DNA of 64,000 nt from contig CALJGV010000033.1 of assembly GCA_938075305.1 (NCBI GenBank), forward strand, positions 62,001-126,000. Reading direction: 5' to 3'. The notes below the pieces were generated by a model. The model searched no databases. It had not been told where the DNA came from and saw nothing but the letters and a program-made list of their open reading frames with translations. This document shows, piece after piece, positions 45,548-54,404 of this stretch. Every line of letters begins with the position of its first letter. Position 1 is the first letter of the stretch. The position numbers and the translations under genes are program-made. The DNA comes from an uncultured bacterium (GTDB lineage: Bacteria; Planctomycetota; UBA1135; GCA-002686595).

Positions 45548-46465
45548 TCACATGAGCATCGTGTTCTGCTTCTGCCCGAAGAGGCTCTTCAGACGGCTCA
45601 TCACGTTCGAGTGGATCTGGCAGACGCGGCTCTCCGTGAGCTCCAGCATCTCGCCGATCTCGCGCATCGTGTGACCAACCTGGTAGTACTGCTCGATGAT
45701 GAAGCGCTCCTTCTGGGTCAGCGACCGCGTCAGGAAGCCCATCATGTCGTCACGGTTGAGCACGCCGAGGGGGTCGATGGACTTCTTGTCCTCGAGCACG
45801 TCGACCTTCTCCATGGAGCTGTCGTCGTCCCGGTCTTCCCACTTGTCCGAGAGCGAGTACATGGCCTTCGCGCTCGCTCCCTGGATCTCCTTGGCGAGCT
45901 CCTGGTGGTCCATCTCCAGCTCCCGCGCCAGCTCGGAGTGGGTCGGCTCACGGCCGTAGAGGCCGGTCAACCGCTGCAGGGCCTTGTCGATCCGGCTCGC
46001 CTTCAAGCGAACAAGACGCGGAACCCAGTCCTGGCTGCGGAGCTGGTCGAGGATCGAGCCGCGGATCCGCGTGGTGCAGTAGGTCTTGAACTTGATCCCG
46101 CGGCTGGGGTCGAAGCCGCGGATCGCGTCCATCAGGCCAAAGAGGCCCGCGCTGACGAGGTCGTCGAGCTCGATGGACTTGGGTAGCGTCTGGAGCAGGC
46201 GCTCGGCGATGTACTTGACGAGCGGGAAGTGCCGCTCCATGAGCACGTTGCGGACTCGCTCGAGCTGCTGGACGTCCTTCTCCTTCCGGGCGACCTGGTA
46301 GTGCTCCCAGATCTCCTCCGTCGGGAGCTCCTCGACCGGGAGCGCAGGCGTCGCCTTGCGAGCCGCCTTCTTCCGCGTGGTGGTCCGCTTGCGCGCGGGC
46401 GCCGCGGCGGCGGGCGCCTTCTTGCGCGCGGTCGTCGCCTTGGATGTGGGTTTTTTCGCGGTCAT
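45548..46465 (-). CDS. FliA/WhiG-type sigma factor, copy 2
   Basis: A 305-residue paralogue of copy 1. The first 40 residues are Lys/Ala/Thr-rich and basic, unlike copy 1's Arg/Ser/Pro tail. It has region 2 (SAGLFGLMDAIRGFDPSRGIKFKTY), region 3 (REPTHSELARELEMD), and region 4 (HTMREIGEMLELTESRVCQIHSNVM). It ends NTMLM, close to KTLLM of copy 1. The two genes are tandem on the minus strand, 770 bases apart, suggesting duplication and divergence. This copy is upstream of apt on the minus strand, separated by a 28-base gap, so apt and this sigma gene may be cotranscribed. Confidence 0.9.
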   Translation of the reverse strand: MTAKKPTSKATTARKKAPAAAAPARKRTTTRKKAARKATPALPVEELPTEEIWEHYQVARKEKDVQQLERVRNVLMERHFPLVKYIAERLLQTLPKSIELDDLVSAGLFGLMDAIRGFDPSRGIKFKTYCTTRIRGSILDQLRSQDWVPRLVRLKASRIDKALQRLTGLYGREPTHSELARELEMDHQELAKEIQGASAKAMYSLSDKWEDRDDDSSMEKVDVLEDKKSIDPLGVLNRDDMMGFLTRSLTQKERFIIEQYYQVGHTMREIGEMLELTESRVCQIHSNVMSRLKSLFGQKQNTMLM

Positions 46466-46493
46466 GGGCGTAGCGCTCGGCGCAGGGCTCCAG

Positions 46494-47021
46494 TCAGTCG
46501 AACTTCAGGAGCGAGTGAGAGGGCGCGTCGAGGCGAGCGCGCCCGTTGAGGAAGAGCAGCTCGATCACGAACACGCAGGCGACCGGATCCCCGCCGATCT
46601 TGCGGATGAGGTTGAGGCCCGCCTCCATGGTCCCGCCGGTGGCGAGGAGGTCGTCGACCATCAGCACGCGCTCCCCCGGCGACACGGCGTCGGTGTGCAC
46701 CTCGATGGTGTCCGTCCCGTACTCGAGCTCGTAAGACTCCGCCGCCGTCTTGGAGGGCAGCTTGCCCGGCTTGCGGATGGGGATGAACCCCTTCCCGAGG
46801 GCGTGGGCGAGGGCGGTGCCGAAGATGAAGCCCCTGGACTCGATGCCGCAGATCACGTCGTACGACGCGGGGTCCACCAGGCTCGAGAGTCCGTCGATGG
46901 AGGCCTTCAGTCCCTCCGGGCTCTGGAGCAGCGGCGTGATGTCCTTGAACAGGATGCCCGGCTTGGGGAAGTCAGGGACGTCGCGGATGAATCGTTCGAT
47001 CACGGGATGGCTCCACGGCAC
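46494..47021 (-). CDS. apt: Adenine phosphoribosyltransferase
   Basis: Salvages adenine to AMP with PRPP. The 175-residue type I PRTase has the N-terminal hood (VPDFPKPGILFKDITPLL), GIESRGFIFG and the PRPP-binding loop RVLMVDDLLATGGTM. Length and motifs match Apt. ATG at 47021 gives the standard N-terminus. It is transcribed ahead of sigma copy 2. Confidence 0.95.
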   Translation of the reverse strand: MPWSHPVIERFIRDVPDFPKPGILFKDITPLLQSPEGLKASIDGLSSLVDPASYDVICGIESRGFIFGTALAHALGKGFIPIRKPGKLPSKTAAESYELEYGTDTIEVHTDAVSPGERVLMVDDLLATGGTMEAGLNLIRKIGGDPVACVFVIELLFLNGRARLDAPSHSLLKFD

Positions 47022-47221
47022 GGTCCCCCTCGGGAGATCGCGGCGCGTAGTCGTCTTCGGCGGGCCGAGGGATCGACTTGAACCACGACCTCTACATTTC
47101 CCTCGCCACCCTCAAGTTCCGTGGATTCGTCGCCGCGGCGGCGCCGAAGGTGTCGCGCAAACCGACAGTTCGGGGGCTCGAGACGCGTGAATGCGAGCTT
47201 CTATCCGCCGCGCCGGGGCGG

Positions 47222-48616
47222 CTATCGCCCGCGGAGCTCACGCCGGAGCTTCGCGCGCTCCAGGCGGGTGTCGCGGCCGTTGATGCTCGCCAACTCGAAG
47301 AGCCGCAGGGCCCGCGCGGGGTCCGCGTCCACCCCTCGCCCGTCGCGGATCAGCTCGGCCAGCCGGAAGAGCACGTCCCCGTCCTCCTCCTCGGCCACGC
47401 AGGACTCCAGCACCCGGACCGCCTCGGCCTCGTCTGGCTCGATGTCCGGCGCACCCTCGAGGTAGCGGTCGCTGAGCCAGAGGGCAGCGTGGGCGTTTCC
47501 CCGCCCGGCAGAGCTCTTGACCAGGGTCAGGCCGCGCTCCACGTCGCGCTCCACGCCCTCCCCCTCCATGGTCGCGAAGCCCACGTTGGCGACGGCGTAC
47601 GGGTCGCCGAACTCCATGGCCTGGCGGTAGTACTCCATGGCGCGGGGCCGGTCCTCGTCCACGAACTTGCCGTACCAATAGAGCACGCCAAGGTAGGTGA
47701 TGGCCGACGCATGGCCGCGCTCGGCGGCGCTGCGCATCCACTTCAGCCCAGCCTCCTTGTCCTGCTCCAAGCCCGGACCGTCAAGGAGCCGGTCCGCGAG
47801 GTCATGGGCGACCTCGCTGTTGGCCTCGGCGAGCTGCTCGAGCAGCACCCGGCCAGCCTCCGGGTCCGACTCACAGCCGGTGCCGTCCACCATGGCGAAG
47901 GCCAGCCAGATTTCGGATCCAGCGTGTCCCAGGGCGGCAGCCTGCTCACGGAGGCCGTAGGCACGCGCCTCGTCCTCGCGGACGCCCTCGCCGTTCTGGT
48001 AGCAGATGGCCAGGTTCGCGATGGCGGTGGGGTCCTCCTCGGCGGCGGCCGCGCGGTACCAGCGCAGCATCTCGGAGAGGTCCTGGGGCACGCCCTCGCC
48101 GAAGCGGTGGCGGTACCCGAGGGTGACCATGGCGGAGGTGTCCCCCCCGTCGGCCGCCAGACGTAACCAGTTCAGGGCCGCGGCGTCATCCCCCAGCTCC
48201 TCCTCGAAGAGCTCCCCCAGGAGGCCAGCGCAGGCAGAGTCGGAGTGCTGCTCCCAACCCTCCTCCAGGATCTGCACCGCCCGGGCGACGTCCCGAACCT
48301 GACTGTCGGCGGCGCTCAGGAGCTGGCCGAGGTCGAGGTGGACGTCGTCGCTCCCGGCGCTGAATGCGCGTTCGTACCAGCTGAGGGCGGCGACCTCATC
48401 GACGTCGACCCCGAGCCCACCGTGGTAGCAGCGGCCCAGCGCCGCCATGGCGTCCACGTGCCCCTCGCCCGCCGCGCGCGCGAGCCAGCGGAAGGCGGTG
48501 GAGGCGCTCTCCGGGACACCGAGCCCGTCGGAGTACCTGAGCGCCAGGTCGAACTGGGCGTCGAGGTCTCCCTTGCGGGCCCTTGAACGGAGCATCTCGA
48601 CTTCGAGGTCAGCCAT
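47222..48616 (-). CDS. Sel1-repeat protein
   Basis: The 464-residue protein is built from about ten Sel1-type (SLR) repeats of roughly 36 residues, with recurring A-x-x-x-L-G-x-x-Y-x-x-G-x-G-V patterns (for example MAALGRCYHGGLGV, MVTLGYRHRFGEGV, IANLAICYQNGEGV). No signal peptide or other domain is evident, so it is probably cytoplasmic and a protein-interaction scaffold. ATG at 48616 is used. It is divergent from a Cys-rich small gene. Confidence 0.87.
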   Translation of the reverse strand: MADLEVEMLRSRARKGDLDAQFDLALRYSDGLGVPESASTAFRWLARAAGEGHVDAMAALGRCYHGGLGVDVDEVAALSWYERAFSAGSDDVHLDLGQLLSAADSQVRDVARAVQILEEGWEQHSDSACAGLLGELFEEELGDDAAALNWLRLAADGGDTSAMVTLGYRHRFGEGVPQDLSEMLRWYRAAAAEEDPTAIANLAICYQNGEGVREDEARAYGLREQAAALGHAGSEIWLAFAMVDGTGCESDPEAGRVLLEQLAEANSEVAHDLADRLLDGPGLEQDKEAGLKWMRSAAERGHASAITYLGVLYWYGKFVDEDRPRAMEYYRQAMEFGDPYAVANVGFATMEGEGVERDVERGLTLVKSSAGRGNAHAALWLSDRYLEGAPDIEPDEAEAVRVLESCVAEEEDGDVLFRLAELIRDGRGVDADPARALRLFELASINGRDTRLERAKLRRELRGR

Positions 48617-48764
48617 GCCATCGCGTCCCGCCCGACATCCTGGAGCCGATCGGGGGCTTCAGAGAGGAGGGAGGCGTGCCGATATCGTAGAGACCTGGGG
48701 GCCGCGAATGTGGCGGATCCGGAGGACTTGGTCGGTTCCGGTCCCAGGGACCTGTTCCCAGCCC

Positions 48765-49046
48765 ATGTCCAGTCCCCACTCCCGCGACGCACACCCCGGC
48801 GCCCCCCGCTCCAACCCGGCGGGGCTCGCCGCCTGCCAGGGGTGTCGGCACCTGTATTCCACCTGGCGCCCCGAGCGTCCGCGCGGGTGCCGCGCGTACG
48901 GCTTCGAGTCCGCCGCCTGGCCGTCCGCCGTCGTGGAGCAGTCCTCCGGTCAGGGCTGCACGCTCTTCGAGCCCCGGGCCCAGGGCCCCGAGCAGGCGAC
49001 CGATACGCGGCAACGGGGAACCCAAGGGGGCGGTCTGTACGGCTGA
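48765..49046 (+). CDS. Small Cys-rich protein with CxxC motif
   Basis: A 93-residue ORF with CQGCRHLYSTW (Cys pair near 24 and 27) followed by CRAYGFES, then GCTLFEP, a four-cysteine pattern resembling a conserved family of tiny metal-binding proteins in many bacteria (sometimes misnamed as uracil-DNA-glycosylase). The ATG at 48765 is likely; the last 25 residues are low-complexity. It precedes fbp by 55 bases. Function unknown; zinc or iron binding is inferred from the cysteines. Confidence 0.65.
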   Translation: MSSPHSRDAHPGAPRSNPAGLAACQGCRHLYSTWRPERPRGCRAYGFESAAWPSAVVEQSSGQGCTLFEPRAQGPEQATDTRQRGTQGGGLYG

Positions 49047-49101
49047 ACCCCACCCCCCTCGTCGTTAGGTCCCGCGCTGCCCGGGCACTAGGCTCTGGAC
49101 C

Positions 49102-50103
49102 ATGGACAACGACTCCCTCACCGCCAGGCACAACCTCACGTCGCTCCAGACCTTCCTGATCTCGGAGCGCTCGAAGTACCCGCACGCCACGGGCCGGTAC
49201 ACGATGGTGCTCTCCGCGCTCTCGCTGGCGGGCAAGTTCATCGCGGCCCGCTGCCGCCGCGCCCGCCTCGAAGACGTGCTAGGTGCCATGGGCTCGGACA
49301 ACATCCAAGGGGAGGCCCAGCAGAAGCTGGACGTGATCGCCAACGAGGCGTTGATCCGCTCCCTCGGCTCCCGACCCGGGGTGGCGGTGGTCGCCTCCGA
49401 GGAGGACGACGACCCGATCGTCCTCAGCAACGACACCTCCGGGGAGCGGCCCTACGTGGTGCTCTTCGACCCCCTCGACGGCTCCTCCAACCTGGACGTC
49501 TGCGGCAGCGTCGGGACCATCTTCAGCATCCTCCTCCACGACCGTCGCGCCGAACACGTGGAGGAGAGCGCGCTCCAGCCTGGCCTGCGCCAAGTGGGCG
49601 CCGGCTACGTCCTGTACGGCCCCTCCACGGTGCTCGTCATGACCGCGGGGACCGGCGTGCAGATGTTCGTGCTCGACCCCACCATTGGCTCGTTCCTCCT
49701 GGTGGACGACGACGTCCGGATCCCCGAGGCCGGCAAGTCGTACTCCATGAACACGGCCAACCTCGGCTCGTGCCCCGAGGGCTACCAGCGCTACGTGGAG
49801 TGGGCCAACGGCGACGGCTACTCCATGCGCTACGCCGGCGCCATGGTGGCCGACGTCCACCGCATCCTCATGAAGGGCGGCGTCTTCCTCTACCCGCCCA
49901 CCGCCAGCTCCCCGAGCGGCAAGCTGCGCCTCATGTACGAGTGCAACCCCATGGCCATGCTCATGGAGCAGGCCGGCGGCAAGTCCTACTCGGGCACCCA
50001 GCGCACCATGGAGATCCAGCCCGACGCCCTGCACCAGCGGGTCCCCGTAGTGCTCGGCAGCCCGGACGAGGTCGACCACGTCCTGCGGCATATCTCCGGC
50101 TGA
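49102..50103 (+). CDS. fbp: Fructose-1,6-bisphosphatase, class I
   Basis: Dephosphorylates fructose-1,6-bisphosphate in gluconeogenesis. The 333-residue class I enzyme has the metal-binding EED and FDPLDGSSN stretch, NTANLG, MRYAGAMVADVHR, and the substrate-side GKLRLMYECNPMA. ATG at 49102 gives the normal length. It stands between the Cys-rich gene and a secreted FG-GAP gene. The AMP site is not assessed. Confidence 0.95.
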   Translation: MDNDSLTARHNLTSLQTFLISERSKYPHATGRYTMVLSALSLAGKFIAARCRRARLEDVLGAMGSDNIQGEAQQKLDVIANEALIRSLGSRPGVAVVASEEDDDPIVLSNDTSGERPYVVLFDPLDGSSNLDVCGSVGTIFSILLHDRRAEHVEESALQPGLRQVGAGYVLYGPSTVLVMTAGTGVQMFVLDPTIGSFLLVDDDVRIPEAGKSYSMNTANLGSCPEGYQRYVEWANGDGYSMRYAGAMVADVHRILMKGGVFLYPPTASSPSGKLRLMYECNPMAMLMEQAGGKSYSGTQRTMEIQPDALHQRVPVVLGSPDEVDHVLRHISG

Positions 50104-50243
50104 CGATTCAGCCATCGCGGCTCCAGTGATGGGGCGCGAATTGCTCCAGCGCGATACAGCCCCCCCGGGCCCGGCGTCCTCTCGATCTTCCCCTCTGTTC
50201 CAAGGGTCCGTTCCCTGAGCACCATGGCAGGATTGCGAACAAG

Positions 50244-51728
50244 ATGACCGGCCGTATCTCAAACGCCCTCCTGACCTCCGCGCTGATCGCCTCCTCCGCG
50301 ACCGTGCCCGCCACGGCCCAAACAACGGAGGACGTGCAGCTACCCAACTCGGACCCCGGTGGCTTCCACTCCATCGCGATCCGTCATGACCGCATCGTCG
50401 CCGGCGCTCCCCAGGCCGAGTTCGCCGGTCCGGAGAAGGGAACGGCCTACCTCTTCGACGCGGCCACTGGCCAGCAACTGCTGAGGTTCGACGCCGGGGA
50501 CGCCGAGTCGTTCGACTGGTTCGGCTCGTCCGTCACCCTCAACGACGACGTCGTGCTCGTCGGCTCGCCCCGCCACAACGAGTTCGCCTTCATGGCCGAC
50601 ACCGGGGCGGCCTACGTCTTCAGCGCCACGACGGGCCAGCAGCTGCACGACCTCACCCCCGCAGACCTCGGCAGCGGCCGCCGCTTCGGCACGAGCGTCT
50701 CGCTCAGCGGTGACCTGGCCGCCATCGGCGCGGAGGGCTTCGAGGGGGCCGTCTACGTCTTCGACGTGGCCGCAGGTTCGGAGCTCCGCAAGCTCACCGC
50801 CAGCGACGGCGTGAACGGAGACCGCCTCGGAGGGTCGGTCTCGATCTCGGGTGCGCTCATCGCAGCGGGCGCACGGTATGCGGACTCGCAGGCAGGTGCC
50901 GCGTACCTCTTCGACGCCAACTCGGGCGCAGAGCTATTGAAGCTCCTTCCCGCCGACGGCGCCGCCGGCGACACGTTCGGAGAGGCCGTCGCAATCGACG
51001 GCGACCGAGTGGTGGTCGGTGCTCCGCGCCACGACTTCAACGGTGAAAGGTCGGGCGCGGTCTACATCTTCGACGCGGTGACGGGCAACGAGCTCATGAA
51101 GCTCGTGGCCTCTGACGGCGTCGCCCATGACCGCTTCGGGAGCTCGGTGGCGATCCACGGACCCACGATCGTCGTGGGCGCCCCGCAGGCCGACACGGTG
51201 GGCAACAACGCGGGGGTGGCGTACGTCTTCGACCTCGCCACCGGTCAAGAGCTCGACAAGCTCGTCGGCAACCAGTCGAGCGCGTGGGAGAGCTTCGGAA
51301 GGGCGATCTCCATCTGGGGAGACAGCGTCGCGGTCGCCGGCTCCGGAGTCGGTCGCGTGTTCCACCTGGACCTCACGACCTCCTTCTGCGCCCCCAGCAG
51401 CGGCAACTCGGTGTCCTCCACCGGCGCTGCGCTGGTCTCGACCGGTGGATTCGGCACCGCCCAGGCCACGTTCAATGTCGTCGGCGTCCCCAACTCCTTC
51501 GGCCTCCTCGTCGCTGGCACGTCCTCCACGAACGTCGCCCTCGGGTGTGGCACCCGCTGCATTGGCGGCGGCTTGATCCGGGGCCAGGTCGTGATGGCGA
51601 ACGCCAACCAGGTCGTGGACATCCCGCTCGACATGGCCCAGGCGGGGGTCACCCACGTCCAGTTCTGGTACCGCGACGCCGGCAGCTGCGCCGCCGGCTT
51701 CGACCTCTCCAACGCGCTGACCCGCTGA
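50244..51728 (+). CDS. Secreted FG-GAP-repeat protein with variant of the shared C-terminal module
   Basis: The 494-residue protein starts with a signal peptide (1-25). It continues with about seven FG-GAP-like propeller blades (about 40-370), each with a D-x-x-x-V-G-A-P pattern (for example RIVAGAPQ, VVVGAPRHD, TIVVGAPQAD) and a strand such as AYLFDA or YVFDLATG. The C-terminal region (about 378-494) contains FCAPSSGNSVSSTGA, a CIGGG stretch and HVQFWYRDAG near the end, a more divergent form of the module seen in the lectin and BNR proteins. It is probably surface-exposed. No catalytic motif was recognised. Confidence 0.82.
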   Translation: MTGRISNALLTSALIASSATVPATAQTTEDVQLPNSDPGGFHSIAIRHDRIVAGAPQAEFAGPEKGTAYLFDAATGQQLLRFDAGDAESFDWFGSSVTLNDDVVLVGSPRHNEFAFMADTGAAYVFSATTGQQLHDLTPADLGSGRRFGTSVSLSGDLAAIGAEGFEGAVYVFDVAAGSELRKLTASDGVNGDRLGGSVSISGALIAAGARYADSQAGAAYLFDANSGAELLKLLPADGAAGDTFGEAVAIDGDRVVVGAPRHDFNGERSGAVYIFDAVTGNELMKLVASDGVAHDRFGSSVAIHGPTIVVGAPQADTVGNNAGVAYVFDLATGQELDKLVGNQSSAWESFGRAISIWGDSVAVAGSGVGRVFHLDLTTSFCAPSSGNSVSSTGAALVSTGGFGTAQATFNVVGVPNSFGLLVAGTSSTNVALGCGTRCIGGGLIRGQVVMANANQVVDIPLDMAQAGVTHVQFWYRDAGSCAAGFDLSNALTR

Positions 51729-51735
51729 GGCGCCG

Positions 51736-51748
51736 GGGGCTGCCCCCT
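51736..51748. terminator. Short hairpin between convergent genes
   Basis: GGGGG (51736-51740) pairs with CCCCC (51744-51748) around a 3-base loop, 8 bases after the FG-GAP stop and 39 bases from the convergent M1 gene. It is a weak candidate for shared termination. Confidence 0.35.
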
Positions 51749-51786
51749 TGGGGCTGCTTCGAGTGGGGCTGGCGGCCCTGGCCGGT

Positions 51787-53424
51787 CTAGCCTCGCAGGT
51801 CGCGCAGGACCCTCAGGTCGGGATCCACCTCGACCTCGGCCTCCCCCACCTCGAGGGTCGCCTCGCCGCCCTCCATGGGGACGCGGCGCGCCTCGCCGCC
51901 GACCATGACCTCCACCGGCATGGGGAAGGGCAGCGCGTCCGGCGCCTCCCAGCGCAGGCTGAGCGTCCCTCCGTCACGCTCCACTGCGAGGACCGGCAGG
52001 GGGCCGCGCCGCAGATAGACCTCGAAGAACCACCCGAGCTTGCGCCCGGAGACCTCCTCGGCGATGGCGAGCAGCTCATCCGTATCGCTGAAGCGAACCG
52101 CCGAACCGTCGGTGGTCTTCTCGAGCGCAGGGTCCGGGTACGCCCACCGGCGCAGCACCTTGAAGAAGGTCTCATCCCCGAGGAGCCAGCGCAGGGAGTG
52201 GCAGATCCAAGAGCCCTTGAAGTAGATGTCGCCGCCCGGGGCATCGGTGCCCGTCTTGGAGAAGTAGATCGAGTCGCTGGTGCGCGGCGGCGCGGGCGCC
52301 ACCGGGGCGTTGTTCATCACCCGCAGCAGGTCGATCTTCATCTTCTTCTGGTACGCCTCGCGGCCGAAGCGCTCCTCGAGGTAGAGCGGCTGCATGTAGG
52401 TGCCGATCCCCTCGTGGATCCAGAAGTCCGCCCAGTCCCGCGCCGTCACGAGGTTCGCCCACCACTCGTGCGCCAGCTCATGGTGGTGCAGCCAGTCGTA
52501 GTCGAAGTTCGGGTCGCCGCGGTACTTGTTGCCGTAGGCGATGATCGACTGGTGCTCCATCCCCAGGTGCGGGGTCTCCACGACCCCGTACTTGTCTCCC
52601 CGGAAGGGGTACGGCCCGCAGAAGCGCTCGAAGAAGCGCAGGTGGTCGAGGATCTCCGCCATGAAGGCCTGGCCCTTCTCCTTGTTCTCCGGCAGCACCC
52701 AGAAGATGACCGGGAAGGTGTCCCCCGCGACGCTCTCGAGGGAGCCCACGAGTTCCACGTAGGGAGCCGCGTTGAAGGCCACGGTGTAGTTGGCGATGGG
52801 CGTCGAGACCCGCCACTGCGACGTCGTCTTGCCGTCGACGGTCGAGCTCCCGATCCGGCGACCGTTGGTCGCCACCACGAGCCCCTCGGGGACCGTGAAG
52901 GAGAGGTCCATGGACTCCGGCTTGTCCGAGGGGTGGTCCTTGCAGGGCCACCACAGGTCGGCGCCCTCCCCCTGGCAGCTGGTAGCGATCCACGGCTGCC
53001 CGTCGGCCTCCGACCAGGTGAAGCCGCCTTCCCAGGGCGGGCGCTCCGCCTCGTGGGGCACCCCGCCGTACTCCACGACCACCTTGAAGACCTCCCCGGC
53101 CACGTCCGTGAACGCGGAGGACCCGATCCAAATGTCGTCACCCTGTCGAGTGAAGCCCAGGGGCAGCAGCTCGTCCTTGCCGCCGAGGATCCGTGACACC
53201 TCGAGCGCCGGGTCGAGTTGGAGCACGACCTCGCGCGTCGGGTCGAGGAGCCGCGCCGTCATGGCCAGGGAGCCGAGGATCGACTTGGACTCGGGGCTCA
53301 CCTCGAGGTCCAGCCTGTAGTGGAGCACGTCGAAGGCCGCCTGCTCGTCCATCAGCGCGCCGCCCGAGGTGTTCTGGGCGGGGTCCTGGGGCGAGAGGGC
53401 GGCGAGGAGGAGCAGTGCGATCAT
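51787..53424 (-). CDS. M1-family aminopeptidase
   Basis: A 545-residue gluzincin. The catalytic motif HELAH (315-319) and the third Zn ligand Glu338 (x18 spacing) are intact. The usual GxMEN exopeptidase motif reads GMEH (288-291), which is seen in some subgroups. A short hydrophobic N-terminus (1-12) suggests export. The start overlaps the end of the exonuclease gene as ATGA (53421-53424). It has a beta-sheet-rich N-terminal half, the catalytic domain and a C-terminal helical part, but is shorter than the full-length M1 enzymes. It probably trims N-terminal residues of peptides. Confidence 0.88.
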   Translation of the reverse strand: MIALLLLAALSPQDPAQNTSGGALMDEQAAFDVLHYRLDLEVSPESKSILGSLAMTARLLDPTREVVLQLDPALEVSRILGGKDELLPLGFTRQGDDIWIGSSAFTDVAGEVFKVVVEYGGVPHEAERPPWEGGFTWSEADGQPWIATSCQGEGADLWWPCKDHPSDKPESMDLSFTVPEGLVVATNGRRIGSSTVDGKTTSQWRVSTPIANYTVAFNAAPYVELVGSLESVAGDTFPVIFWVLPENKEKGQAFMAEILDHLRFFERFCGPYPFRGDKYGVVETPHLGMEHQSIIAYGNKYRGDPNFDYDWLHHHELAHEWWANLVTARDWADFWIHEGIGTYMQPLYLEERFGREAYQKKMKIDLLRVMNNAPVAPAPPRTSDSIYFSKTGTDAPGGDIYFKGSWICHSLRWLLGDETFFKVLRRWAYPDPALEKTTDGSAVRFSDTDELLAIAEEVSGRKLGWFFEVYLRRGPLPVLAVERDGGTLSLRWEAPDALPFPMPVEVMVGGEARRVPMEGGEATLEVGEAEVEVDPDLRVLRDLRG

Positions 53425-54335
53425 GGGGTCGTCCGAAGAGGGACCGCGTCGAGGCGTCCGGAGAGCCCGAAGCGATCGAGCAGGGGACCCAGAATACCCG
53501 GGTCCGCGCCTCGATAGGCGAGGCGGTCCAGAGTCGCGTCCAGGGGAGCGTCTGTCGCGCAGGTGGCGAGGTCCCGCGAGAGGAATGCGGCCTCGCGGTG
53601 CTCCGCGAGCTTCTTGCCGAGGGTCCGGGCCCCGCGGATCGTGAGCTCGGCCACGCGGTCGAGGTCACCGTAGAGCTCTTCGAGGTCCTCGAATGCCTGG
53701 AGCAGCGCCACGGCGGTCTTGGGGCCAACCCCGCGCACCCCGGGGATGTTGTCCACGCTGTCCCCCGCGAGCCCGAGGAGATCCCGGATCTGCTCTGGCC
53801 GGACCCCGAAGCGCTCGACCACGTCCGCTGGCCCCAGGCGAGTCCCCCGCGCGAAGTCCAAAAACCAGGTCCGCTCATCCACCAGCTGGGCGAGGTCCTT
53901 GTCCGCCGTGACCACAACGGTCTCATTCACGGCAGGCGCGAAGCGCGCCTTGGCGGTCGCCACAAGGTCGTCCGCCTCGTAGCGATCGTCGATGCAGCAG
54001 AAGGCTCCCATGGCGGCTGCGACCTCCTGGCAGCGATCCAGCTGCGCGACGAGGTCCTCGTCAGGCAAGTCACGGTTCGCCTTGTAATCCGGATAGACGT
54101 CGTTCCGGAAGCTCGTGGTCAGGCTGCCGTCGAAGGCCACGAGCAGGAACTCGGGGCGCTCCTCGCGGATGAACCGCGCCAGCATGTCGACGAACCCTCG
54201 CACCGCATTGATGGGGCGTCCGTCCGGGTCCGTAAGGGACGAGGGCAGTGAGAAGAAGGCCCGGAAGATGTACGGACTGGCGTCGACCAGGTGCAGGCGC
54301 CGCGGGGCCGCTCCGGCGTGGGCTTGGTTCTGCAT
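53421..54335 (-). CDS. Stand-alone 5'-3' exonuclease (Pol I N-domain/FEN-like)
   Basis: The 304-residue protein has the PIN/FEN fold: HLVDASPYIFRAFF (metal Asp), VAFDGSL, YEADDLVAT and VVTADKDLAQLV (acidic metal ligands), and the helix-3-turn-helix DLLGLAGDSVDNIPGVRGVGPKTA that binds duplex DNA. It matches the 5'-nuclease domain of DNA polymerase I without the polymerase. It overlaps the M1 gene by 4 bases, an unusual coupling. It may assist Okazaki-fragment or repair processing; whether a full polA exists elsewhere cannot be seen. Confidence 0.9.
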   Translation of the reverse strand: MQNQAHAGAAPRRLHLVDASPYIFRAFFSLPSSLTDPDGRPINAVRGFVDMLARFIREERPEFLLVAFDGSLTTSFRNDVYPDYKANRDLPDEDLVAQLDRCQEVAAAMGAFCCIDDRYEADDLVATAKARFAPAVNETVVVTADKDLAQLVDERTWFLDFARGTRLGPADVVERFGVRPEQIRDLLGLAGDSVDNIPGVRGVGPKTAVALLQAFEDLEELYGDLDRVAELTIRGARTLGKKLAEHREAAFLSRDLATCATDAPLDATLDRLAYRGADPGILGPLLDRFGLSGRLDAVPLRTTP

Positions 54336-54404
54336 GACCCGCCGAGGGTAACAGCGCCGCGCGAGTTGATCGCCGCGGCGCGCCCCCAGGGGCCGGCGGA
54401 CCGC

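Noticed and set aside
43843..46465. Possible recent duplication/assembly error for the two sigma genes
   Set aside because: The two products differ in N-terminal region, length and many core residues, so they are diverged paralogues and not a duplicated contig end.
47070..47110. tRNA-like stretch (GGTTCAAGTCGA on the minus strand)
   Set aside because: The T-arm would not pair properly, and I found no acceptor stem or anticodon arm at the right spacing. It is ordinary intergenic DNA upstream of apt.
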